64,000 nucleotides of DNA from contig CM049313.1 of NCBI GenBank assembly GCA_026874595.1, positions 59,353,159-59,417,158 on the forward strand, written 5' to 3'. The notes below the pieces were generated by a model, which had not been told where the DNA came from, ran no database searches, and saw nothing but the letters and a program-made list of their open reading frames with translations. Positions 50,453-62,757 of this stretch are shown piece by piece. The stretch comes from Sipunculus nudus. Taxonomy: Eukaryota > Annelida > Sipuncula > Golfingiida > Sipunculidae. How positions within the stretch are numbered: the first letter of the stretch is position 1; every line of letters begins with the position of its first letter. A program made the translations under genes and the position numbers.

Positions 50453-51539
50453 CCTTATTGCCTCCCTTCCTCCCTCTATCCCATTCTGTTGACAGGTACT
50501 ATAAACTAGATACATTAGCTATAAATGTTAATGCAATTTAGAAATGTGAATCAACTGAAATATTCACAATCACATGTATGTTATACTGTAAATTTTTAGT
50601 AACATTCGTAAACCTGGATAAAAATTATGTAATGAAAAAAAGGAATAAATGCAAATATTGTTAATTTTTTATTGGCTCAGTAGAATGGGGAAAAAAATGA
50701 TTTGCTTTGTTTCTCCATCTTTCTGTCTGTTTTAAATATTTAATGTTCATGAATGAACTTTTTTTTATAAGCACTGTTGAATAAAATTTCATATCCTGTA
50801 TGTATATGCAAGGGTGTTGTAACTCTCACCATCCCCTTCTTCATCCCACTGAGGCTTTGCTCCTTGGCACTGTGAACAATAGTTCTATGGCTATAGCATA
50901 AAATTTAATAATTAAAGAAAATATCTGCAGAGAGACAGAGGCGTTGTAACTCTGATCATAACACAACACCCCCCCCCCCCCATCAAGTCTTAGCACCTGT
51001 GGAGTGGGGACGTTATGGCAACTGTATACATATCATAAAATTGATAAAAAAAGGTTTACCAAATAAATTGGATCTCATCAGACAAATGTGTAAACTGTTG
51101 AACTGTCAACAGCTTATAAAAAATGTAACCAATGGAAAGGCATGGTCAGATCTCAAATATTATTTGCAACATTTTCTTCAATCATATAAACCAACCATGG
51201 CCCAAATTACCTCTTCCTCTCAAACTTTATCTACATTTCATCATATTTTTAATATTTTAACCTTCTAGGTGGTTCAGTAATGTTGACCATTTGTCCATAG
51301 GTACCTATGTACATGCCAGAAATTATGTCAATATTGTGTAATATGTAGACGTGAGGGTCATCAAAATAATATTCCTTGTCAAGACCGATCTTGTCAAGAT
51401 ATCATGTCATACAGTCACAAATTCATAAATCCCCTCATCACCATAGTTAATCATAACCTTGTATCTGTCAAATTGAAAGTTTGCAGTTTTCCATACACTT
51501 TAGATCCTTCAACAAATAGCCTTATCATCATTATACTGT

Positions 51540-52462
51540 TACAACGGGGAATTAGGGGAGTTCTTCCCTGGCCATAACACAGTCACACGGCGCGTCAGGT
51601 GAATAACTGAGACAGTCCAAGTTGGATATTGTGCTGTTTTATTTCCAGTTGTCTTGGTTTACATGTTGATGATGGCGTGGGTCTGTCTGCCAGTTCCCAG
51701 CCCAACACAGGATTTTGTATCAGTATTACTACGTCACAACCCTTTACATCATCTTACACTTTTTCTATTGGATATTGGATATGTGTCATTATGACATACC
51801 TGAATGTTTAGATAACCATATATGGCTTCGGCTTTCGCCTACGCACAAACTTTTTCCTTGTTTTACCTAAAGCTCATGTAATATCATTATATTCCTGTCA
51901 CTGATAGATTCAGGGTATATATTTGTCTCCTGATCGATTCTATGTGACCCAGCTACTTACTGACTCACTTTTGGTACTGTTTTCCTGTCCTCAATTAATG
52001 CCTTATGCGTTGGCCGGTATTCACCGTACCTTTGACTTTTATATCATTTTACACTGTCATCCAGATCTAAACCTGGCTTCTGCTGATGCCTATAATAACA
52101 GAATCTATTTTGGCTTACTTGATTAAGTTTACGTTCACATGGCTATAACAATTATACCAGTCTATACTAATCACTGGTTGTCTGCATTCAGAATTTATGT
52201 CCATTAAAATACTCATTTATCAGCTTTTAAACCTATATGCTAACCGACATATGGAGATCGGAATCCAAACACCTGTCTTACAATGGTAGACAATGCGTTG
52301 GTACACCAATTTAGGCTATTATCATTTCTCTCTGTCGCTCTATCTGTCTTTCCATCTGCTGAACTGGTAACTGATCTTATGTGTACCAAAATATTGTGTT
52401 AAAATCAGTAATTATTTATAATAGATATTAACACCTCTTACCACATAACAATAACACTGCTT
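51540..52462. mobile_element. Unclassified insertion of about 920 bp in a pearl-like element
   Basis: The related copy at 33330-34420 runs from 'atcattctactactgcttatta' to 'ctgctgtcattgcattc', apart from its own, different insertion. Here the same two flanks are separated by unique sequence starting 'acaacggggaattaggggag'. No terminal repeats, hairpins or long frames are obvious. Two different insertions at nearly the same spot suggest a favoured site. Confidence 0.45.
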
Positions 52463-52937
52463 AGTATACTGTCATTGCATTCTTATTTGCTCAAATAAAT
52501 TGTTTTTTTCGACCCCTCCCAAATAAATAAAAAATAAACCACTATATTTTACTCCATATTAATCCATCAGTCAGATTATTTCATATATCATTTACTCATG
52601 ATCAGCTGAGCGCCGTGACCCATGGGTCCCTTGTTACTTGTTACTAACATTGTGTCATTCACTATCATACAGCATCAGTTATCAAGCATTCACTTGATAG
52701 AAAATATCTGCAATCATTCATAAATATTTCAGCTGTTATTATAACATACCCTTACTTGTATAACATGCCGTAACTAATCAATAAGCTTGAAAGTGTACCA
52801 TTTATTATGATACTGTTTGTTTTCATTCTCTCATCATCATAACAGTATGCAATCTGCATTACCAAAAATGTTATGTGTCAATTACTGTAGCACAACAGAC
52901 CAACCAAGATATGGGGTATTTGAAAATGATAATTTTT

Positions 52938-55698
52938 AGCTCAGCTGACTGTAAGTCATCTGAGCTGTAGTGATCACTCTTTGTCCGTCGTCCGTCCGGC
53001 CGTCCGGCTGTCTGTATGTTAACAGGGCACAAATCGTAACCACTGGACCTGGAATCTTCTTACTTTACATCCAGAGAGGTCCATGAAAAATCTCCATGAA
53101 GAATCTTCATTCTTGACATTCTGAGAGACCTATGAAAAGTCTCCATGGAAACCAGAAATTAGGTCTCTATTATCTTCGAGCTATGGGGCCCCAAAGTACC
53201 CCCCAGAATAGTGAAAAATTTCATACAAAAACTTCAATATCTCAGTAACTACATCACTGATGGTCATAATTTTTGGCATACTTATTAATCATGAGATGTT
53301 TCATCAGTTTCTGCAGACTGGTGGCGCCACCTGTATTTTTCAATTATTTACGAATTTTTTTTTTCTCTTTTTCAGACCTCGATGAAACTGTCATCTGTTA
53401 ACAGGGCACAAATCTTAACCACTGGACCTAGAATCTTCATTCTTGATATTCTGAGAGACCTATGAAAAGTCTCCATGGAAACCAGAAATTAGGTCTCTGT
53501 TACCCATATCCTTTGAGCTATGGGGCCCCAAAGTACCCCCCAGAATAGTCAAAAATTTCATACAAAAACTTCAATATCTCATTAACTACATCACTGATGG
53601 TCATGATTTTTGGCATACATACTAATCATGAGATGTTCCTTCAGTTTCTGCAGACTGAAGTACCCCTCAGAATAATGAAAATTTGATACAAAAACTCAAA
53701 TATCTGAACAACTAATGCGTTGATCACCATGATTCTTTGCATGGATATGAATCATGGAGTATTTCATCGGTTTCTGCAGACTGGTGGCGCCACCTGTATT
53801 TTTTCTATATTTTACAATTTTCTTTCTCTATTTTTGATACCTTTAAAGATGTGGTCATCTGATAACAGGGCACAAATCATAACGGCTGGACCGGTAATCT
53901 TCTTTCTTGACATGCAGAGAGGCCAATGAAAAGTCTTCTTGGAAACTGAAAATAAGGTCTCTGTTACCCAAAACCTCAGAGCCATGGGGCTCTGAAGTAT
54001 CCCCCAGAATAATGCAAAATTTGATACAAAAGCTTAAGTATCTGAATAACCACTGCATTGATCACCAAGATTCTTTGCATGAATATTAATCATGGGATGT
54101 TCCATCACTTCCTGCAGACTGGTGGCCCTACCTGTATTTTTTTTCAAATTTTTGCAAATTTTTTTCTCCTTTTTTTTCAAACCTCAATGAAACTGTCATC
54201 TGTTAACAGGGCACAAATCATAACCACTGGACCTGTAATCTTCAAAATTAATATCCAGGGAGGTCCATGAAAAATCTCCTTGAAAACCTGAAATTAGGTC
54301 TCTGTTACCCATATCCTTGGAGCTATGGGGCTCCGAAGTACCCCCCACAATAATGCAAAATTTGATACAAAAGCTCAAGTATCTGAATAACCACTGCATT
54401 GATCACCATGATTCTTTGCATGAATATTGATCATGGGATGTTCCATCATTTCCTGCAGACTGGTGGTGCCACCTTGTATTTTTTCAATATTTTTACAATT
54501 TTTTTTCTCTTTTTCAGACCTCGATGAAACTGTCATCTGTTAACAGGGCACAAATCGTAACCACTGGACCTGGAATCTTCAAACTTAATATCCAGGGAGG
54601 TCCATGAAAAAATCTCCTTGAAAACCTTAAATTAGGTCTCTGTTACCCATATCCTTGGAGCTAAGGGGCTCCGAAGTACCCCCCCAGAATAATGCAAAAT
54701 TTGATACAAAAGGTCAAGTCTCTGAATAACTACTGCATTGATCACCATGATTCTTTGCATGAATATTGATCATGGAATGTTACATCAGTTCCTGCAAACT
54801 GGTGGCGCCATCTGTATTTTTTATCAATTTTTACGAATTTTTTTCTTTATTTTTGAGACCTTCAAAGAAGTTGTCATCTGTTAACAGGGCACAAATTGTA
54901 ACCGCTGGACCTAGATTCTTCTAACTTGACATCAAGGGAGGTTCATGAAAAGTCTCTGTGAAAACATGAAATTAGGTCTCTGTTACCCATATCCTTTGTA
55001 GTAAGTACCCCTCAGAATAATTAAAAATTTGATACTAATTTAAACTCCAGTATCTGAATAACCAATGCATTGATCTCCATGATTCTTTGCAGGCATATTG
55101 ATCATGGAGTGTTCCATCATTTCCTGCAAACTGGTGGCCCCACCTGTATTTTTTCAATTTTTTAGTCATTTTTTCTCTATTTATGAGACCTTCAAATTAA
55201 GTGGTCATCTGTTAACATGCCACAAACTGTAACTGCTGTACTTAGAATCTTCTTACTTGACATCCAGGGAGACTAATGAAAAATCTCCTTGGAAACCTGA
55301 AATTAGGTTTCTGTTACCCATATTCTCCGAGCTATAGTGCTCATAAATACCCCCAAGAATAATTAAAAATTTGATACAAACAAAAGCTACAGTATCTGAA
55401 TAACTAATGCCTTGATAGCCATGATTCTTTGGATATATATATATATTGATCATGCAGTGTTTCATCAGTTCCTGCAGACTGGTGGCACTACCTGTATTTT
55501 TTTCAAATTTTTACGCATTTTCTTTTCTATTTATGAGACCTTCAATGAAAGTTGTCATCTGTCCAAAAGCCCACTGAAACCCATTTTCTAAGGACTTTTC
55601 ACAAAATTCTTTTTTTGTTTGCACTATGGCAGTCATTTTGCTTATTGTTCAACATTCCTTGAATTCAGCTGAGCGTCATTGCCCATGGGCCACTTGTT
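52938..55698 (+). mobile_element. Pearl-like element, type II, with about seven ~340-bp core repeats
   Basis: The 5' hairpin is at 52938, followed by a GTCC/GGCC tract (52983-53012). Core units are marked by 'taacagggcaca' at 53020, 53398, 53863, 54204, 54540 and 54886, and by a variant at 55214. Several units carry GGTGGCGCCACC exactly (53320-53331, 53783-53794) or with one or two changes. The 3' end is CAGCTGAGCG, CCCATGGG and CACTTGTT. The family matches 29621-31518. Confidence 0.8.
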
Positions 55699-55862
55699 TT
55701 ATTGTGACTGTGCAGTTGCTTATGAGTGCCATCTAGTGTTCAAACTTGAAATGATTATGTTGTTTAGAGTTGTTTGCTAATATTTTACAGGAGCTTGATT
55801 TAAAGTTCAGTTCATTGGAGCTTTAATATTGTTACCTACATGTGTAATTCTCCCCTTTTATT

Positions 55863-58028
55863 AGCTCAGCTGACTATAAGTCATCTGAGCTATAGTCGTG
55901 GTCCATTGTCCGTCGTCCATTGTCCGTCCGTCTGTCCTTCCGTCCGTCCGTAGATGTGGCACGTTTTGAAACCATAAGACCTAGGAATCAAAAATTTGGC
56001 ATAATGTTAGATGTCCCCAAGATCTCCTACCAAGCCGAAAACTGGGTCTTTGCGACTTCGTTCCTTTGAGAAATTAAGGAAAAACCTCAATTTTTTATTA
56101 AAAAACCTATTTTCACACTTCAGGACTGCCTAATATCAAAACCACTCATCTGTTTTTCCTCATATTTACCATAAATATTCCTCTATATAGTTCCTATGTA
56201 CATGCCAGAAATTAGGTCTGTATTATATAATTTAAAAAAGTTATGGGCCAAACATAATGCATTTTGTAAGAAATCAGGAAAGATATTTGAACACTTAACA
56301 CAAAACATGTTAAAGCTATGGACTTTTTTCCAGTAATATAACTTTAATTAATCAAAATTAAATTGTATATTAACAAAATTAGATCAAAATCTTTTTAATT
56401 TTTAAAAATATTAACAAAAATAAAAAATTTGTACCTCAAATTTTGCCCAATTTTGACCATGGCACATTTTTTTCTTATAAGTACATTTGATTTAATTTTC
56501 ACAGCCAGTTTACATATGGATTAATCTGATGAATTTTGAATTTGAAAGTGTAAGCTTAAAAAATAGTCTAGCTATTGAAGTTTTTTAGAAGACTTAATGT
56601 ATTTGTATTTTCTAGCATCATGACCCTACTTTTGTTTACCTGGTAATCCAAAAATTAGCATAATGTTAGATGTAATTGTAAATTGTAAATATTCATATTC
56701 TTCCATACATTTCCTATGTACATACCAAAATTTAGGTCAGTATTGCACAATTTGTTGAAGTTATAGGCCCAAACATAATGCACTTTGTAAAAAATCAGGA
56801 TATATATTTACTCACTTAATATAAAAATGGCTGAGACTTTTTATCAGGAATATAACATCATTTTATCAAGATTCAATTGTATACGGAAAATTAGATCTGA
56901 AATTTGCAGTTTTTTTTAAGTTATTAGCATAAATATAAAATCAGTACCTTAAATTTTGCCCAACTTTGGCCATGGCACAATTTTTTCCTGTAAGTACTGT
57001 GGATGTTATTTTCACAGCATGTACGCATAAGGATTAAATCTGTTAAAATCTTAAATATGAAAAATAAAAGCTGCAAAATTAGGCTAGTTTTTTAATTTGT
57101 TTGGAGGCTCTTGTTGTATTCCTTTACATTGTCAAGCAGTCCACTGAGGTCACTCTGGGTCATTCAATGCAACTCTCTATGCTCCCCAGGCTGTTATGTA
57201 ATCCCATCACTGTGGCAAGCCCTCTCTCTTGTTGAGCTTGATCAGGCTGCCAGCATAAATACCACAGGGAGCCTTTCTCCCCCCCCCCCCCCCCCCCACC
57301 CCACCCCATTCTGTTGACAGACCTGTACTCTAAACAAGATGAATCTTATAATTTCAGAGATGAACAGTAACAACAGAGACCCCTCACTGAACCCACCACT
57401 TCGATACACAGGACAAATATACAAGACAAAGCTGATAATTTTAATGTTAAAAACTTCTTTTTGTTGAGACTTGGACAATTTTGATTTTTTTTTTAAATAT
57501 TCAGGAATTTAATCCTAATATTAATATATGATAAAATATTAGGACCTAATGAAAGTGCTAACTGACAAGATTTAAGAAGATATAAATACTTTGTAGCATT
57601 TCGTTCATATCTCTTAAAGTTGGTGGGGCCTAGTTATCTAGTTTTTAAAATTAGAAATATTGGTCAAACTTTGTGGGATTAATTTTTAACTCATATGGCC
57701 ATATATTTAACTTTTGAAAAATTAATTATCTTCACACATTATTTGTTTATGAAATGGAACTTTTATATGACACTTACCGTAAGCCCATTTTTTCCCTTTG
57801 TGCATCACTAAATGGTTTCAGGCCAAAGGTTTCATTTATTACACAGTCCATATGCTTTAGCTCATGTCCATTATTCTATAATTTACAGAGTTTCATTTAA
57901 GCTGGGCCATTTTCTCTTAGCTTTTCAAATGGTAATATATATGGAAAAACCATAAGAAACAAAAATATTTGCAGTTACTAATATTTTCCAAAATTCAGCT
58001 GAGCGACGTGACCCATAGGTCCCTTGTT
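55863..58028 (+). mobile_element. Pearl-like element, type I
   Basis: The 5' hairpin is at 55863-55891, with a (GTCC)n-like tract (55905-55950). The type I core follows (GTGGCACGTTTTGAAACC at 55956), then a second half from about 56680. Poly-C is at 57279-57297, then 'attctgttgacag' at 57309. The 3' end is CAGCTGAGCGACGTG, CCCATAGG and CCCTTGTTT. A short stretch at 57357-57400 looks exon-like but lacks a donor (see the rejected list). Confidence 0.75.
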
Positions 58029-60577
58029 TAGTTAGGGTACATAAGTATAAACATAACCGGCAGGGCTTAGTTTAATTTATTGGGCACCAGATTGCACTGG
58101 GAGGCAGATGCAGTATTTTGCACTGTACAAAATAATCAAGTACCCCAAATTGAATGAGAAAAATGTGTTCATTTCTTAAAATTACAGCTACTACTTAGAA
58201 ATATAACCTTGTATGTTTTGATATTTTGCTGTTTTAGTTTAATATGAGCATGGTTTACAAGAGATATAATCTTTTTGACTTTCTAGGAAGCAATCACCCA
58301 ATGACTCCTTTACCCCTTGAAAATAAATTTAAAGAAAAAATTTATTTTAAATCAGATTTTTGTTTCTCTAACAGAATTTAATTTGAGATAAAGAGTTCAT
58401 TTAGGTATTTTTCCCTCATTTGTACTTTTCAAGTTTATCTCTGTTAAGATATTTATGTTATGCAGAAGTATGGTATCTAAGATTATATTGTTATGAAGTG
58501 GTAACATATAATCCACCCAATAATTGTTCTCATTATAAAATGTAAACAAGTTTATAGTTAAAATTATCATTTTCCGAATCTTGTAAAGGTCCATTGAAGG
58601 GGTTTGATTTAAAAATACAATTTGTGTAATTAATATCAAATTTTAAATTCAGTTGAAAAAAAGGCATCCCTTTCTAAATGTAGACTTGCTCCCTGGTAAG
58701 GTCTGCTGCAGGGTTGTATTTTATTTGGAAGCCCACCTTCCTGTGTTTTATCAGTCTTAGAAAGAAAGTGAAGAAACCAGTCTAGGCCCTAATGGGGGTT
58801 GCTTGAGAACTGCTAGTACTGGAATTTTGTATGGTCTGATTGAGCTGAAGAATTGACTTTGTGCTGTAAGTGATAGGTGCAGACATTACTAATATAACTC
58901 CTTTGCGTACCACCAGGTGGCACCGAAGGGTCATGGGTTCCCATTTTGCAAGGAGCAGCTAACCCAGTGTATGGTCAGTGTCAACTTGTCACCTCCCGCG
59001 CTGGCTGTGTCATTCTTACTTTTGCTTGTTGCTGCATCCTGCTTAATTACAGTAAATCTCCACCAGAGGTCTCTGTCATACACTAGCATTTACCTTTGCT
59101 GTGCCATTTCAGCATGCTGTAGAGTAAATCAGTGCGAGAATAACACTCCTTTTACAATTCAAATGCAAAACAATTTCAAACCACTGAGTATGAGAATTTG
59201 GTGTTCACACAGCAATCAAAAGCATTTTTATCCATTTCGGCCAAAACATTTTGAATCCAAGCCAGGAAGTTGTATCAAACCATTTCCAGTGCAAATCAAA
59301 TTAGCCACACAACTGAAGTGCTGTGTGAACATTCTAGAATGGTTCAAACCTACATTGAAGTACTTAGTAACAGCAATGATCAGATTCTTTGTTTTAGGCA
59401 TTTTCCTCCAGGGAAAGGCTGTCTGTCACAAGCCTGAGTTTGCTTTGGCCTTATGGCTAGATTGAAACTCATTTGTTGAAATTGGGCAGTGCCCAACTTG
59501 TTTTGAATAGTTTTCAGTAGGAGAGGGTATGAAACATCCAAGCATAATATATCATGTAAATTGGATACTAATATTACTATCTTTTATTCATTTGTACTGG
59601 TCTGCCAAAAATGAAAACTCAGCCATTTGAAAATTTATTTATTTTTTGGAATAAATGGACAGGAAATTTGTGTTTGTTAGGGTACAGATAGGCCAGCAAT
59701 CATTTTACCATTGATTAAGGCTGCTGGATATAACGATTTAATGAACAGTCACTTGAAATGACAGGTGTATCAGAGTGAAGGTAGCAGCCTCTGGTGGGAG
59801 GTTTAATTACTGATTTTTCTTTTGTTTCAGCCTTTGAAAGTTAACCACATGAGGCCTTCATAAAATATATTTTAATTTGTAAACATTTTTTTCTTGATAT
59901 TGCATATGTTGTTTCCATTGTACTTCAGGCTTTGCTTTCTTTGCAAGTATCTTTCCTGCTACATTTGGCCTGGCTCTTTGGTTTAATTTTGTAATTATTG
60001 AAGACTGTGCATTCATGAGAAACTATATTTTGTTATATTTCTTTCTGTGTGTTCTGCATTAAAGATATGTTGACATGATGAGACACAGTTTCATGATATT
60101 TCTTTTGAACTCATTAGTTGTTGATTTTGCACATTATTAACTTCCTCAATATACATTAAATCAACCATAAAATGTTTTGGTTGTTAAATAAGGCAGATTA
60201 AATGATTAATGAGAGTCCAGGAAAAAAAAGATGATCAGGCACTCAAAGGAAAAGATATCCCCGTGTCAAAAATGTGGGACATGCTTTTGTGCAAAAATGA
60301 ATCCCATGGCATCGCATTGGTCGAGACAAATCCTCAAGGCATCACCTATTACAGTGCTTTGATCCTGTTATCTTTTATAGACACCTGTAGTTCATCTAGC
60401 CAGAGATAGATGGCACTAAGTATACCAGCTCAACCAAATAAGGCAGATCCTTTGCCCATTTGGGTGGACATGCCTGTTGCCATGACCACCACTGGTTCAT
60501 CCAATTCATTGTAAATACTTAATCATGTACAGCCAAAGATATTAAGACAAACCTCTCTTCAAAACTCTTATTCTTTA
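58029..60577. other. CRTC intron G-H, part between mobile elements and minisatellite
   Basis: Non-coding, except that 58917-59465 has an unexplained open frame of 182 codons. It begins at GTG; the first ATG is about 20 codons in. It is rich in Cys, Lys and Phe and has no recognised domain. Around it (58700-59500) the base composition is more GC-rich than the surrounding intron. Confidence 0.5.
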
Positions 60578-60639
60578 GTTTGAATGATAATTCAGTTATT
60601 GCTTTGTATTGTTCAGGATGTTACAGTGATATTTCCTCT

Positions 60640-62525
60640 TGTGTGTACTTGTCATCATTCAGTGTATACTTGTCATCATTCAGTGTGTACTTGTCATCAT
60701 TCAGTATGTACTCATCATCATTCAGTGTATACTTGTCATCATTCAGTGTGTACTTGTCATCATTAAGTGTGTACTTGTCATCAGTCAGTGTGTACTCATC
60801 ATCATTCTGTGTGTACTTGTCATCATTGTGTGCACTTGTCATCATTCAGTATGTACTTTTCAGATAGTGTGTACTAATCATCAGTCAGGGTATACTTGTC
60901 ATCATTCAGTTGGTACTCATCATTCAGTGTGTATTCATCATCATTCAGTGTGTACTTGTCATCAGTCAGTGTGTACCATTCATCAGCCAGAATGAACTTG
61001 TCATCATTCAGTGTGTACTGGTAATCATTAAGTATGTATTCTTCATCAGTAAGTGTGAACTTGTCATCATTCAGTGTGTACTTGTCATCATTCAGCGTGT
61101 ACTTGTCATCATTCAGTGTGTACTTGTCATCATTCAGCGTGTAATTGTCATCATTCAGTGTGTACTTTTCATCAGTCAGTGTGTACTTGTCATCAGTCAG
61201 TGTGTTCTTGTCATCATTCAGTGTGTATTTGTCATCAGTCAGTGTGTACTCATCATCATTAAGTGTGTACTCATCATCATTCTGTGTGTACTTGTCATCA
61301 TTGTGTGTACTTGTCATCATTCAGTATGTACTTTTCATCAGTCAGTGTGTACTAATCAATAGTCAGGGTATACTTGTCATCATTCAGTTAGACCAGCAAC
61401 AGGTCGAGGAATAATTTTTTTCTCATTTTTTTATCATGTTTATAAATCTTCAGTGATCATTTTATAATTCATGTACTGACTCCTACTGTGAGGTGCAAAT
61501 AGTTTAGTTTCTTTCTCCAGGGGGCCCCACTATCACTTCAGGGGAGAGAATACACAAGAATCCTCTATAATTGAGCACACAGACGCCACCTGTAGTTATA
61601 ATTGTGTATTACTGGAACTGGTCATGGCAGCAACAGGGCAGCTGAACAGAGGGTCAACAGAGTACCAGAATAGGGGTTGCTTTTACTTGGGGTATATTTA
61701 TGTAAAATCAGAAATAGACAAAATTATAGGGACCTATGCAGGTCTACATTCAGTGGGTACTCATCATCATTCAGTGTGTATTCATCATCATTCAGTGTGT
61801 ATTTGTCATCAGTCAGTGTGTACTCATCATTAGCCAGAATGAACTTGTCATCATTCAGTGTGTACTTGTCATCATCAAGTATGTACCCATCATCAGTCAG
61901 TGTGTACTCATCATCAGTCAGTGTGTACTTGTCATCATTCAATGTGTACTTGTCATCATTCAGTGTGTTCTTGTCATCATTCAGTGTGTTCTTGTCATTA
62001 TTCAGTGTGTACTTGTCATCATTCAGTGTGTACTTGTCATCATTAAGTGTGTTTTCATCATCATTCTGTGTGTACTTGTCATAATTTAGTGAGTATTCAT
62101 CATCAGTCAGTGTGTACTTGTCATCATTCAGTATGTGCTTGTCATCAGTCAGTGTGTACTTGTCATCATTCAGTGTGTACTTGTCATCAGTCAGTGTGTA
62201 TTCATCATCATTCAATGTGTACTTGTCATCAGTGAGTGTGTATTCATCATCATTCAGTGTGTACTTGTCATCATTCAGTGTGTACTTGTCATCATGCAGT
62301 GTATACTTATCATCATTCTGTGTGTACTCATCATCAATCATCGTGTACTTGTCATCATTCAGTGTGTACTTGCCATCATTCAGTGTGTACTCCTCATCAG
62401 TCAGGGTATACTAGTCATCATTCAGTGTGTACTGGCCATCATTCAGTATGTACTTGTCATCATTCAGTGTGTACTGGCCATCATTCGGTATGTACTTTTC
62501 ATCAATCTGTATGTACTCATCATCT
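60640..62525 (+). repeat. 21-bp minisatellite abutting the acceptor of the last CRTC exon
   Basis: The unit is TCAGTGTGTACTTGTCATCA plus T, about 70 copies in two blocks (60640-61385 and 61746-62525) around a unique 360-base segment. Because 21 is seven codons, all frames can stay open for long distances on both strands. Most units contain CATTCAG or CAGTCAG, an acceptor-like AG after a pyrimidine-poor stretch. The array ends directly in the polypyrimidine tract (tttttttccttccag) of exon H, and the frame from 62236 runs through the acceptor into the CRTC frame. Confidence 0.93.
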
Positions 62526-62539
62526 TTTTTTCCTTCCAG

Positions 62540-62757
62540 GAGCAGATGACAGTATACAGAGACAAGACTTTGCAAGAGAATTAGGGAATGCAATGGCCGG
62601 CATGACAGATTCGCTGGATTCTGATTTATTTACTCCTGATGAAGCCCTTAGGGTTGGTCTGGATCCATTAGATCTGGATGGTCTCCAAATGCTAGATCCA
62701 GGCAGTTTAGTTACAGATCCGGCCACTGAAGACTCATTCCGAATGGACAGGCTCTGA
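62540..62757 (+). CDS. CRTC: CRTC terminal exon H: C-terminal transactivation domain
   Basis: Two bases complete Gly, then ADDSIQRQDFARELGNAMAG, a segment DSLDSDLFTPDEALRV, LDPLDLDGLQML, DPGSLVTDPATEDSFRMDRL and TGA (62755-62757). The LDPL-LDGL-ML-DP motif and the ending DPATED.FRMDRL are diagnostic of the CRTC C-terminal activation domain, which contacts the general transcription machinery (TAF4/p300-type partners in vertebrates). The acceptor is the strong tttttttccttccag. The coding sum over all eight exons is phase-consistent, with 580 complete codons before the stop. Confidence 0.97.

Larger units (their letters stand above)
49024..52635 (+). mobile_element. Pearl-like element, type I, long form with (CT)n and an internal insertion
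   Basis: The 5' hairpin is at 49024-49052, followed by a short GTCC tract and the type I core (to about 50276). The next segment matches 23390-23510. (CT)n is at 50413-50449 and 'attctgttgacaggtactataaac' at 50484. A region shared with 32100-33355 follows, then a unique insertion (51540-52462), then a tail shared with 34404-34680. The 3' end is CAGCTGAGCG, TGACCCATGGGTC and CTTGTT (52635). Confidence 0.72.

Noticed and set aside
57357..57400. Possible exon reading MNSNNRDPSLNPPLRYTG after ttatttcag-like sequence
   Set aside because: No GT donor follows, it lies inside a pearl-like element copy, and exon G joins exon H in phase without it.
61724..62341. 205-codon minus-strand Asp/Tyr/Thr repeat frame
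   Set aside because: By-product of the 21-bp periodic array; low complexity with no independent gene signal.
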